Shown: piece after piece, positions 8,701 to 17,775 of the stretch
How the letters are laid out: each line of letters starts with the position of its first letter
Position numbering within the stretch: position 1 is the stretch's first letter
IMG/VR virus record: IMGVR_UViG_3300020183_000172
Span: 1 to 41,729 of that record
Length of the DNA: 41,729 nucleotides
Strand: one strand, 5' to 3'
Source: a virus
Program-made: the position numbers and the translations under genes
The notes under the pieces: model-generated
Told to the model about the DNA's origin: nothing
The model's database searches: none
What the model saw: only the letters and a program-made list of their open reading frames with translations

Positions 8701-11628
8701 CTATAACACATGCGTTTCAATATCACTAATTTGAGGATTATTCTGGAATGCAGTCGCAGTATAAGAAATAACAATTAGTAATTTTTTACGTATGTTATCA
8801 GCGTTATCTTTTATAGTTACTACCATACCGCGTAAAAGACCTGCATCTACATACTCTTGCGGTGTATCTACAAATCCTTGAGCAGTATAAGTAGTAGTTA
8901 AACTATCACCAAAATAGCTGTACTTTACTTCTACTTTATAATCTTCAAGTGCGGGAAACGCATTACCATCTACAACCCAAGTAAGTGTATCTACTCTTGT
9001 AGGTTCAGCTGCCAATTCAGCTGAATTAGCGTAAGTAATGGTATTGCTAACATCTCCAGATAAAATATTTTGTGTAATTAACGCTGGTAAGATCTTTAAA
9101 AGATCAGAAATTTGATCATTAATTTGTTGTTGTTCTACGACGTTTGTAAGCCTAAACCGGTATTGCTTAATGTCATTTGCACTGTTAATTGGTACAGTAA
9201 CTAGAGCAAGAGGTAGTTTATTATTTTCCTGTAAAGCTGTGAGTGCTGCAGTTTCACCTAAGTCAGACGCATTCCCAAGTAGCTGATAACCTAGACTCCC
9301 GTCAGGACCATCTTCTCGAACATTACCTGAAAAATAAACAATATATTTTGTTATTTGACTTCCAGTATATTTGTAAACTATGATGGAGCTTCTAAAACTT
9401 ACATCACCCTGACTAAAAGATAAGTACGGGCCATTAATTGTATTACTATTTGGATTACTCCAACTAGATAAAAGAATATTAGATGTAGTAGATTCTTTTG
9501 AAGTTGTTAATTTAAATCCTGTATTAAATTCTTCACTTGTATCATAAGTTAACTGAGAATTTAGAGTTGGCGGTAAAGTAAGGTCAACTGTAGCAGTATA
9601 TAAAACTGTTAAAGCTGTACCTACTTGTGGTCTAATAGAGGCTCTACGGACAATAGTATTTTTCTGAAATACTAGCGGCTTATAGTACCACCCAATTACT
9701 GCTCTTTTAACTGGTAAATTATTAACTATTTGTGTTCTGAATACAATATCCCAATCTAGACCGCGTTCATAAACTCTCGTATTATCACTAATTTTTACAA
9801 TTTCTGATACGTTTGGAACACCTAGTAGTTCGAGGTCTGCAATAGGTATTGAAGCATCATCACCAAGATGGACACCTTCACCATATACATTTGAATTACC
9901 AGTATAGGTAATAGTTTCTTTAAAAAGTGATAGTGCTGAAGCACCATCTATAGATATAAATGTACCAAAAGTAACTTTATGTACACCAGTTGTAAAAGCA
10001 GTAATTTCTGGGGTTGTTAATGTAACCGTATTATTGTTTTCTGGGTAAATAGTAACTGTTTTACTAGATTGATTTCTATTATTACTCGTACCAACTTCTG
10101 GATTAATTCCTAAAAACAGCCTTCCTTTTACAAATGCATTACCAGGACTTACTTGAACTTTATGGCTTTGACCACTAATTTGAGAAACTTCAAGACCCTC
10201 AATTACTGAGCTACTAACAACATTACTAAGACGTTCAGATAAAAATGAATCTGTTAGTTTTGTGTATTCTCGGTTTGGTAGGCTTGAAATAATTTCTCCA
10301 TTATAAGTAATGTGTACTGGATAAATTCTTGTAAGGGCATCTTCTTTTGATACCCCGTATTCTTCAATAAAAGCAGATTCAATTGTATCGTTTAAGTCAG
10401 TATCTCTAATAATGTAATCTAAATTATCACTAACAATAGCTGGAATTACTTGATTAGATAGTAGTGTACCATTTAAACTAGTAAAACTATTATTAGTAAA
10501 ATCACCATGACTAATATAGCTAGAAGGACCAACAACAAAACTACTGTAAGCTGATCCAGATGCAGTTACAAACTGTTTGTACTTAGGTTTACGTTCTTCA
10601 TTCTTATAAAGTAAGTGCAAGTCGGAAATATAAATTTCTATCCCTGTACTGATTGAACTATTACTAGTAATTTCTAAACCAATGTTAAGTGGTGTACTAG
10701 AACCTACCCCCAAACTAGTTAAAATATCTGGTGTAATTTCTAGAGATATATTAGATGCTGTTCCAGCGGTTAAACTTGTTGAAGGATTGCTGTTATTAGG
10801 TACAAGCGAAGAACTACTAATAAAAAGCTGTGGACGAACTGAAATTGTATTACCATTACCTGGATTTACTACTTTAACTGAAAACTTTATTTTTGAACCT
10901 GGTGTGATAGTCTTACTTTCTTTAGAAAAAATCTTTAGTAGTGTTGCACCAGTAACCGCTGGTGGTAATGTAACTTTTGCGTTATACACACAATCTGAAG
11001 AGATGCTTTCAGTAGTATCAATATTAAAAACAAGGCTTGCAGCAGTGTTAGGATCGTTAGTTATTCCACCTAAATTATTAATTTTTTTATCATCAAAGTC
11101 TGATACAGAAAGCGTACCAGCAACCCAAATAGGCGTGACTTTAAGTCTATTAGCACCAGGTAACCCTAAAGCTGTACCGTTTATATCACTAATTGCAGGG
11201 TCGTATAAGCTAGCATCTGAAGCAGACTGTACTACTTCTTTTCTTAGATAAACTCCTAAAAAGCCCCATAGTGGTACATCATTTTTACTCTTTGGAACAG
11301 CTAAACCTGTAACTTTTTCAGAAACTTCGTGTACAACCCCATCAATCCAGATTTTTCCTGAACCCTCTGTATTGTAAGTTACAACTGGTAAAAACTCTGA
11401 ATCAAAAGTTTTATTGCTTTCAGCTAACCTAGTTAAAAACATCCCAGAAACAACGTCGCCGTTTTGTAAAAAACTATCACCTGTACGTTGTACAAGATCT
11501 TTAGCAAGCGACTGAATCTCGTTTAGTTCTGCAGACTGCGGAACTTCACCAGCAATATTTCGCCATTCAAAAAAGTTTTTGGATTTACTGTATCTATTGT
11601 AATAACCGCTATCTGGGGTAAAAGGCAT
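8701..11628 (-). CDS. DUF4815-type phage tail/baseplate protein (975 aa)
   Basis: The N-terminus (about residues 5-65) has the pattern of the DUF4815 tail family: YNRYS near the start, then QSAELNEIQSLAKDL, then a GD..LQNGDVVSG segment. In the family this is the end that docks to the baseplate, before beta-rich modules that carry fibres. Residues from about 180 on are Ser/Thr/Asn-rich beta-type sequence without a motif I recognise. It has no signal peptide or membrane segment. It lies between a 167-residue unknown protein and the 1981-residue tail protein, with gaps of 16 and 10 bases, in the baseplate operon. Probable role is fibre attachment or peripheral baseplate. The family call is from memory of the motif. 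Confidence 0.75.
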   Translation of the reverse strand: MPFTPDSGYYNRYSKSKNFFEWRNIAGEVPQSAELNEIQSLAKDLVQRTGDSFLQNGDVVSGMFLTRLAESNKTFDSEFLPVVTYNTEGSGKIWIDGVVHEVSEKVTGLAVPKSKNDVPLWGFLGVYLRKEVVQSASDASLYDPAISDINGTALGLPGANRLKVTPIWVAGTLSVSDFDDKKINNLGGITNDPNTAASLVFNIDTTESISSDCVYNAKVTLPPAVTGATLLKIFSKESKTITPGSKIKFSVKVVNPGNGNTISVRPQLFISSSSLVPNNSNPSTSLTAGTASNISLEITPDILTSLGVGSSTPLNIGLEITSNSSISTGIEIYISDLHLLYKNEERKPKYKQFVTASGSAYSSFVVGPSSYISHGDFTNNSFTSLNGTLLSNQVIPAIVSDNLDYIIRDTDLNDTIESAFIEEYGVSKEDALTRIYPVHITYNGEIISSLPNREYTKLTDSFLSERLSNVVSSSVIEGLEVSQISGQSHKVQVSPGNAFVKGRLFLGINPEVGTSNNRNQSSKTVTIYPENNNTVTLTTPEITAFTTGVHKVTFGTFISIDGASALSLFKETITYTGNSNVYGEGVHLGDDASIPIADLELLGVPNVSEIVKISDNTRVYERGLDWDIVFRTQIVNNLPVKRAVIGWYYKPLVFQKNTIVRRASIRPQVGTALTVLYTATVDLTLPPTLNSQLTYDTSEEFNTGFKLTTSKESTTSNILLSSWSNPNSNTINGPYLSFSQGDVSFRSSIIVYKYTGSQITKYIVYFSGNVREDGPDGSLGYQLLGNASDLGETAALTALQENNKLPLALVTVPINSANDIKQYRFRLTNVVEQQQINDQISDLLKILPALITQNILSGDVSNTITYANSAELAAEPTRVDTLTWVVDGNAFPALEDYKVEVKYSYFGDSLTTTYTAQGFVDTPQEYVDAGLLRGMVVTIKDNADNIRKKLLIVISYTATAFQNNPQISDIETHVL

Positions 11629-11644
11629 ATTATTTTACCTACAC

Positions 11645-12148
11645 TTACACATCAATAATCATTCCAACGGTTTTAGAAACACCGTTTGTAACGGTAATTC
11701 CACTACTTTTATGTACGGCTTCAATTATGTAATTAACTCCTGCAGCTTTAATATCCGTAGCAGAGACGTTAGAAGCAGTAACACTAATCCCTTGCAGATG
11801 GCTTACAAGAATAATGTAAATAACATTTGTTTGAGCTGCAACACTATCAGTTGTAAGTGGAGCTTCAAAATATACGCTTGTAACATTACCAGTTGAAATA
11901 TCACTAATACTTCCTGTAAGAACTTTATAGTTTTTATCACCATAACTTACAGTAAGCTGCCCATCGACAACGGGTCCAAGTATCTCTCGCTTTGTAACTC
12001 GAGCAGCCCCAACTAAGTTATTTGTATTAATAACTAAACTAGAAGATTCAGCATCTGCTTGTGTGCTAAAAAGCATGTACATAGGCATAGAAGCATCAGC
12101 GTAATTCATAGCTTTTTTAGCTTTGCCGCTAATATGAAGTGTAGCCAT
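11645..12148 (-). CDS. Small beta-rich structural protein of unknown function
   Basis: This encodes 167 residues from the ATG at 12148, one base after the preceding stop. An ATG eight codons upstream is inside the previous gene and has no better ribosome site. The sequence is mostly alternating hydrophobic and Ser/Thr residues, suggesting a beta-sandwich. It has no membrane segment, cysteine or catalytic motif. Its position between the gpI-like wedge gene and the DUF4815 gene suggests a baseplate component or fibre adaptor. I do not recognise the family. Confidence 0.75.
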   Translation of the reverse strand: MATLHISGKAKKAMNYADASMPMYMLFSTQADAESSSLVINTNNLVGAARVTKREILGPVVDGQLTVSYGDKNYKVLTGSISDISTGNVTSVYFEAPLTTDSVAAQTNVIYIILVSHLQGISVTASNVSATDIKAAGVNYIIEAVHKSSGITVTNGVSKTVGMIIDV

Positions 12149-12149
12149 T

Positions 12150-13211
12150 TTATACCTGGTGATACCCTGCACTACGCGTAGTAGTTGCCTTACCTGTAAA
12201 CTCTAAATCCCACTCAGTTTGTACAAAACTAACAGTAGCTGGTGTCTCTTGTGGTTTTCCTAAAAACAGTTGACTTTTTACGTCTATGTATACGCCAGCA
12301 GCTTTAATCGTTGTTAGTACATCTACAATTTGTTGACCTGATTCCTGAAGGTTAGATATAACTATTTCTAGTTTACCACCCTGATGCCTAGAAGATGGAA
12401 AAACTCTTGAACCAGTTCTACCTAGATTAGTATAGCTTCCTAAATCGGTTTTGAGGGCATTAATTCGTTCGATTTTTTTAGGATCGTTAGAACTACTTTC
12501 AAAGGTAGAGTCTGTTAGTGGCGCATTACCTGTAACAGGTACAGGGTAGTAAGTATTTGGCTTGGCACTGGGGGTGCCCAATTGTAACTTACTTAACTCT
12601 TTGTACTTTTTATTATAGGCTGATAGTCTATCAAAGTACTCTACATCACTTTCAGTTTCAAGTTTTCTAGGTTTATACGACCTAGCAGAGGGCCAAGCCT
12701 TGATTAACTTAAAAGGCTCTATAACCGTAACAGAGGTACCGCCAGGTAAAAGTTTTGTAATTGTTTTTTGTATAGCATCAATGGTTACGTTTTGTTTTGT
12801 AAATAAAGCTACAAGTGCGTTTGCATAACCATCTAATCTACTAGAGTATTCAGCACTATCTGTTAAAGTATTCTCCCAGCTACGACCATCAGCATCTGGA
12901 TTAATTCCATAATCTTTGTATGTATTTCTAAGATGACTGACCCAACGATCGCCTAATGGGCTTTCGCCCTTAATAAACATAGAGTGCTTAAGATCTTTTA
13001 TAGCAGCAAGCCAGCTTGCTAGTCCTGTAGCAATTGAAATAAAAATAGCACTTGATACAGATGTTGCTTTTAGACTAGTATTACTTGTAATTACTTTACT
13101 AACACTATTTCCGTACCAACCAGATACTTTTGGAATTAAACTAATTAAAGTATTAAAAACTATTGGTATAAGATTACTATACTCAACAGACTTTCTATTA
13201 AAGTAACTCAT
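12150..13211 (-). CDS. Probable baseplate wedge protein, gpI-like by position
   Basis: This encodes 353 residues. The start overlaps the stop of the baseplate J gene in a TAATG junction, so translation is probably coupled. In P2-like and many other contractile tails the gene after gpJ encodes gpI, which links the wedge to the fibres. The length is above P2 gpI. Residues about 52-71 are hydrophobic (AIFISIATGLASWLAAI) but contain no charged flanks typical of a true membrane segment. The C-terminal third (about 270-345) has strand-helix-strand character. The functional call is from gene order only. A different wedge or tail-fibre adaptor is possible. Confidence 0.6.
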   Translation of the reverse strand: MSYFNRKSVEYSNLIPIVFNTLISLIPKVSGWYGNSVSKVITSNTSLKATSVSSAIFISIATGLASWLAAIKDLKHSMFIKGESPLGDRWVSHLRNTYKDYGINPDADGRSWENTLTDSAEYSSRLDGYANALVALFTKQNVTIDAIQKTITKLLPGGTSVTVIEPFKLIKAWPSARSYKPRKLETESDVEYFDRLSAYNKKYKELSKLQLGTPSAKPNTYYPVPVTGNAPLTDSTFESSSNDPKKIERINALKTDLGSYTNLGRTGSRVFPSSRHQGGKLEIVISNLQESGQQIVDVLTTIKAAGVYIDVKSQLFLGKPQETPATVSFVQTEWDLEFTGKATTTRSAGYHQV

Positions 13212-14458
13212 TAGGCAAACTCAACGTCATTTAAGGCTAAAATACCCCCAGAAACCGGGTATACTTCGCCTAAATTTCCAGCATTAATTGGTGTGCCTGA
13301 AATTGTTTTTGCAGCTACCGTGATTCCGCCAGTAGCAACTAGACCAACTCCTGATTCAAGATCAGCTTTATAAAGTTCATTTTGTAAAGCAAAAAGTCTT
13401 ATAGGTTCATCGATTTCTAGAGAATTAAATTTAGTTTCTAGTGTACTTTCAATAAGTCGTTTGTATGCGTCACTTAAAGTACTTTGAGTAGTTCTTACAG
13501 TAACTACTAAAATAATTTGTGTGACTGGTACAGTAAAGATATCATAAGCAATTCCAGCCGCTTTATTAGTTTCAATAGCGTTAACAATATTTGCTTCAAT
13601 AAGTGCTAAACCTTCTTGAATATTAGAAGGCTGCACTTGTACAACAATATGGCCTGGGTATTTTCTTAAGTTATTACTTGTTTCAGGGCCATCAATACTG
13701 TTGTTAATTACCTTACTATTATCGTAAACAGTACAAGCTCTGACACCACTTACAGATTTTACAGATGCTTCAATAATTTCTACAGTACCTTTACCTAGGT
13801 TTTGAATATAAGTTTTAAACCTTTCTCTTGCCTCTTCATCTGTTTCATCGTCTAAGCCATTACTTAGCGGACTACCAGAAACATTTCCAGAACTATCTAT
13901 ATTAGAACCAACAATAAACTTTAAACCGCTATAAGTTGGATTATTTGAAACTAAAGTAGTACCCGCCTGTAAATTAGCTTCAGACGTTTTTGATGTACAT
14001 CTAACACTTAATGTTTTACTATTTCTAATATCATTAATTGGTCCAAAAACACTAGTATAAGAACCACTTATAACAACAAACTCTAAGTTATAATTTCCAG
14101 TAAAAAATAAAGAACTATTAATATCAATATCTGCTGTAAAACTAACACCAGGATCTCTAACTACTAAAACAGTTCCACTAGCTTGTGTACCGGTTTTCAT
14201 TTCAAATGCAAAATCTCTAAACCGCCTTTTTAATAGATCTCCTGTAGCAGTTTCAATATAAAATCCATCTATTAAACTTTCGAGCTCTGACCACATACCA
14301 GAAATTGTTGAAGAAATAGACCTAAATATACTTCCAATAATCGATCCTTCACTGAAGTCGGTTAACTTTTTTGTATTGCCCTGTTGTTGTGATACAAGGG
14401 TATCAACCATTTCCTGATTAATGGTTTTAAAAGTTTTTGACTCAAATTCTTTTGGCAT
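13211..14458 (-). CDS. Baseplate J-like protein (P2 gpJ / Mu gp47 / T4 gp6 family)
   Basis: This encodes 415 residues of a baseplate wedge component that connects the hub region to the outer wedge. The N-terminal region has the family signature: TDFSEGSIIGSIFRSISS, then helices with LESLIDGFYIETATGDLLKRR, then a beta segment TGTQASGTVLVV. The central part contains the DDETDEEARERFKTYI element seen in gpJ proteins, followed by SVKSVSGVRACTVYDN. Length is close to the family norm. It lies 12 bases after the gp25-like gene and overlaps the next gene by one base, the classic W-J-I order. Confidence 0.88.
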   Translation of the reverse strand: MPKEFESKTFKTINQEMVDTLVSQQQGNTKKLTDFSEGSIIGSIFRSISSTISGMWSELESLIDGFYIETATGDLLKRRFRDFAFEMKTGTQASGTVLVVRDPGVSFTADIDINSSLFFTGNYNLEFVVISGSYTSVFGPINDIRNSKTLSVRCTSKTSEANLQAGTTLVSNNPTYSGLKFIVGSNIDSSGNVSGSPLSNGLDDETDEEARERFKTYIQNLGKGTVEIIEASVKSVSGVRACTVYDNSKVINNSIDGPETSNNLRKYPGHIVVQVQPSNIQEGLALIEANIVNAIETNKAAGIAYDIFTVPVTQIILVVTVRTTQSTLSDAYKRLIESTLETKFNSLEIDEPIRLFALQNELYKADLESGVGLVATGGITVAAKTISGTPINAGNLGEVYPVSGGILALNDVEFA

Positions 14459-14470
14459 ACTTATTGTTCC

Positions 14471-14959
14471 CTAACTAATACTCAAAGAGCTAGACTCATT
14501 TGACCCAATACGAATAGTTTGCTCAGACTCTACGCCGGTAATTTCATACGTAATAGACAAGTTTATCTTTCCACGGGATATATCAACAATGTCCAGATTT
14601 ATGTCAGTTACCGAGATGCGCGTATCTTCAGAAATTACCCTAACTACTGTATCAGTAAAATTCTTTACCCAATGATTTGTAAGTGGCTCAGATATAAAGG
14701 TATGTAACATAGAGCCATAGGTGCTATCGTAATAAACCCAGTTTTTTGAACCCGCTTCTGTGTAGGTTACTACTAATGCTTGATAAGCTCCAAGCGGAGT
14801 TCTAAGCCTTCTAATCAAACTCTCTTTTACGTTAATTTCGTTACTAGCTAAAGCCAAGTCACCATCTTTTATGTCAAAGTCTATTTCATCTACGGGTATT
14901 GAGGCTATGATTCTGTTGTCTTTTTGAAGTAACAAATCGCTGAAAGGATCTAATGCCAT
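14471..14959 (-). CDS. gp25-like baseplate wedge protein
   Basis: This encodes 162 residues. The stretch DFDIKDGDLALASNEINVKE followed by RRLRTPLGAY is the pattern of gp25/gpW-like and DUF2634 baseplate proteins, in which an early beta strand leads to a helix and a conserved RL.T..G turn. These proteins form the inner wedge next to the sheath. The start ATG directly abuts the TAA of the preceding gene (TAAATG). It is immediately followed by the baseplate J gene, as in P2, Mu and T4-like tails. Confidence 0.75.
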   Translation of the reverse strand: MALDPFSDLLLQKDNRIIASIPVDEIDFDIKDGDLALASNEINVKESLIRRLRTPLGAYQALVVTYTEAGSKNWVYYDSTYGSMLHTFISEPLTNHWVKNFTDTVVRVISEDTRISVTDINLDIVDISRGKINLSITYEITGVESEQTIRIGSNESSSLSIS

Positions 14960-15943
14960 TTAATTAGCCTCGCTTTGAAATGCCACTTCATCGCCAGGAA
15001 ACACATAAGCAGGGATTGGACTCATTCCTTCCCATTGAGGTAATTCAATATGCTTTTTAACTTTAGATGCTGTGCCTGTAGGTAATCCAGTTGCTTCGTG
15101 TGTTGTAATGATTTCACTAGCAACAGGTATAACTGGGTTTACATCAACTCTGCTAGCTTGTACTACAATTTTACTATTAGATCCTTGAGAAATAACACTA
15201 ATGTCATTATTTGTTCTTATCTCAAGTTCACCCTCACTAGATATTTTAATTTTAGTTGAGGCTACTACCTCTGCGGTATCAGCAGAAACATGAAACTTTT
15301 CGTTTGACAATAAAGTTATATCGCTAGCAGACACACTATAAACCCCCTTTACAGTAGATAATAAGTTCTGTGCTCGCTGGGTTAATAGGTCTGCCTGCTG
15401 TAGTAGCATATGAGCGAATATAAGCCTCGTATGGGCGCTATCCGTAATAAGGGGTGCTTCACAGCGCATAGCTGTCCCACCGCGCCACAGGAGGCTCCTA
15501 AAGACCTTTATGTCATTACCTGACAGTATTGTTGTCTGATTGCCTGTAGCGGTGTGTACAGCGTTTGTATTCACTACATCAGCTAGTTGACCCCGACTGT
15601 TCCTAATACGAATAAGAGGCTCGTTATAAGACTTAGCATTGACTGTAGCAAGCTTGTTTATAAGATCAATAAATCCGTTGTAGTCACTAGATGCAACGCC
15701 CTCGGCTTCGGTAGCAAGAATTTTTTGAAGGTTTGCAGATATCTCTATCTTAAGTTTTTGCAAAACTTCGGGATGAGCATCTTCAGGCGGAATCTGTTTT
15801 GTACCGGCTGATGCATCTGAAACAAGTGTGGCTGCCAAAGGCTTTTCTACAGAAGCCATCAACCCTATAGACTGTATTGAGTTTGATTTAGCTTGTTCTG
15901 CCATTGCAGAGCCAAACTTGATTACTTTTGAATCACTAATCAT
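14960..15943 (-). CDS. Baseplate protein with beta-helix-like C-terminus, spike candidate
   Basis: This encodes 327 residues. The first half is helical and Ala-rich. From about residue 215 the sequence becomes short alternating strands (DITLLSNEKFHVSADTAEV, then KIKISSEGELEI, then ISVISQGSNSKIVVQA). This resembles the triple-stranded beta-helix of gp5/gpV-type membrane-puncturing spikes. The extreme C-terminus (VFPGDEVAF) is not an obvious metal-binding tip. Its ATG overlaps the previous stop in an ATGA junction, and its stop abuts the gp25-like gene. The spike role is inferred. It could instead be an inner baseplate protein. Confidence 0.6.
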   Translation of the reverse strand: MISDSKVIKFGSAMAEQAKSNSIQSIGLMASVEKPLAATLVSDASAGTKQIPPEDAHPEVLQKLKIEISANLQKILATEAEGVASSDYNGFIDLINKLATVNAKSYNEPLIRIRNSRGQLADVVNTNAVHTATGNQTTILSGNDIKVFRSLLWRGGTAMRCEAPLITDSAHTRLIFAHMLLQQADLLTQRAQNLLSTVKGVYSVSASDITLLSNEKFHVSADTAEVVASTKIKISSEGELEIRTNNDISVISQGSNSKIVVQASRVDVNPVIPVASEIITTHEATGLPTGTASKVKKHIELPQWEGMSPIPAYVFPGDEVAFQSEAN

Positions 15944-17292
15944 GATGCTAAGCCTGCAAAAGCATCTTCAAGAAAAGGGGTATTTGAAAGGTACTTAGTT
16001 ATTTCTAAACCCTCTTGACCCAAACTTGTTAAAGTCTCGTCATTTGCTGTGGGAAGAGCACTGTAATTAGAAATTCTTTCAAGTTGATTAATTGCTACAA
16101 CAGCTATTAAACCTTCTGCACCTGTAACACCACCAAAACTATTTATCGTATTTTTCCAAGTCTCAAAAGTAGTTTCAAACAAATCAAAACGTTGAGTATT
16201 ATTTAAACTTGTTGAACCCCCATAAGCACTTAATAAAATACTTAGTAAATTATTTACATATGTTGAACTTTTTACTGCTGCGTCATTATAAGATGAGTTT
16301 TCGCTTAAAACAGAAATAAGTTCATTAGGGGTTGTATTAGAGTTACTTGGCACTGACGACAAACTATTCCAAGTATCTTGATACTCATCAAATATTCTTT
16401 TATGTGTAAAATATTCCATAAGTATTGTAGATATACTTGTAGGGTTCTTTAAAGTAGATTTTAGGTTAGATAACCAAACCTGTGGGTGACTTGTATATCC
16501 AGCTTGTTGATACAGGCTCTTCATGGCTGTTGCTACATTATGTGGAATCTCTTCTAGGGCCTTATCAAGTTGTCTTAAACACATAAAAGCTTTGTAGTTT
16601 ACAACAGTCCGTAAACCAATAATTGCAACTAATTCTGCAAGTTCAGTGGATACTGTAAGTCCATCAAGTATCCAGCTATTAGTTGCACTCATATCAATAA
16701 GGCTTGCCCAGCGAGCAAGTAAGGTCTGTGGAATTTGATTTGTGCCTGAGCGTAAACCTGGTACAGGGTAGTACGGTAAAAGATTTGCAATTATCTGTGA
16801 GCTAGTTGTATTAGAATTTTCAGGAAGATTTTTTGCTAGTGTATAGGCTGTGTATAAATCTAAATTATGTTGTTGCAGATTATCACCACAAGCCATGTAA
16901 AATAAGTTTCCAGGTATAGCTGGTACCAGTAACGGGTTAGCAAGCACGCTCTCAAAATGTATTGGATTTTTATTTGTCTCAGGCTCAGCGTACAGCTTTG
17001 ATGCCGGTATTTCAGACATTGCGCTGAGTGTCTCATCATGGGTTAAGACATAGCCACAAATAAAGTTCCTCATTTGCTGTGTGTATTTCTTTAGAGAAGA
17101 TGCGGGATTTTCAATAACATCATTACTTGTATTAGCTGCTTCTGAACTAACTTTAGACAAGTATTCCTGAAGAAGCTGTAAAGCTTTCAAGTCCTGTACT
17201 AAGTTTGTTGCAGTTTGTACAGTATCCAGCACACTAGGATCAGGGCTTAATACTTTGGCTCTGATTGTACTTGTTGACGTATCTAAATTCAT
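15940..17292 (-). CDS. Unknown baseplate-operon protein (450 aa)
   Basis: This encodes 450 residues, mostly helical, Leu/Ala/Asn/Ser-rich, without cysteine clusters, membrane segments or motifs I recognise. The start ATG directly follows the previous TAA and the stop overlaps the next start by four bases, so it is tightly coupled within the baseplate operon between the hub and wedge genes. Its predicted helical fold differs from the beta-rich neighbours. A hub-associated or inner-wedge role is a guess from position. Confidence 0.7.
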   Translation of the reverse strand: MNLDTSTSTIRAKVLSPDPSVLDTVQTATNLVQDLKALQLLQEYLSKVSSEAANTSNDVIENPASSLKKYTQQMRNFICGYVLTHDETLSAMSEIPASKLYAEPETNKNPIHFESVLANPLLVPAIPGNLFYMACGDNLQQHNLDLYTAYTLAKNLPENSNTTSSQIIANLLPYYPVPGLRSGTNQIPQTLLARWASLIDMSATNSWILDGLTVSTELAELVAIIGLRTVVNYKAFMCLRQLDKALEEIPHNVATAMKSLYQQAGYTSHPQVWLSNLKSTLKNPTSISTILMEYFTHKRIFDEYQDTWNSLSSVPSNSNTTPNELISVLSENSSYNDAAVKSSTYVNNLLSILLSAYGGSTSLNNTQRFDLFETTFETWKNTINSFGGVTGAEGLIAVVAINQLERISNYSALPTANDETLTSLGQEGLEITKYLSNTPFLEDAFAGLAS

Positions 17293-17775
17293 TTATGTCC
17301 CTGAATCGGGTCTTTGCTTTCCTGTGCGGTTTATAACCCGATTTGAGTTTAGTTTGTAGCTATGCTGTGGATGTGGTGTACATGCTAATACAGATCCAAC
17401 ACCCTCAACGGTAGGGAGCTCTGAACCTACAATAGCATCTGCACTACTACTTTGGGGTGGAGTATGCCCGTAAAAAGTAATACGCTCTTGTAAACTGGGT
17501 CCAGCTTCAGGCTGCGGTACTAATTTTGTAGGATCAGGTAAAGCAAGATTTGTATTAGGTGAGTTAAGTCCAGGGATATTGTCTGTCAAAATATTACCTA
17601 TATTACTAAATTCAAGGCCATAAATTGAATAACCTTTCACAAGTTGCTCAGCAGAGTTTTTTACTACTGCTACCTGCGCATTAAGATAATTACTAATAGA
17701 CTGGTGGTTAAAGCTTAAATTACTAAATATACTAGTAGCATCTAATAGCTTATTAAATTCTCCTAGATTAGCCAT
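17293..17775 (-). CDS. Small baseplate-operon protein of unknown function
   Basis: This encodes 160 residues. The N-terminal half is helical and amphipathic. The middle is Pro/Asn-rich, and the C-terminal part holds a CTPHPQHSYK segment with several His and one Cys. The ATG abuts the TAA of the OB-fold gene and its own TAA abuts the next ATG, so there is no room for an independent ribosome site beyond the upstream coding sequence. No family is recognised. It may be a PAAR-like or hub-cap partner, but the characteristic Pro-Ala-Ala-Arg repeat is absent, so I do not assign it. Confidence 0.65.
   Translation of the reverse strand: MANLGEFNKLLDATSIFSNLSFNHQSISNYLNAQVAVVKNSAEQLVKGYSIYGLEFSNIGNILTDNIPGLNSPNTNLALPDPTKLVPQPEAGPSLQERITFYGHTPPQSSSADAIVGSELPTVEGVGSVLACTPHPQHSYKLNSNRVINRTGKQRPDSGT

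Noticed and set aside
10682-11251. 189-residue reading frame on the plus strand
   Set aside because: It lies wholly antisense inside the DUF4815 gene, has no ribosome site, and its composition mirrors the opposite strand.
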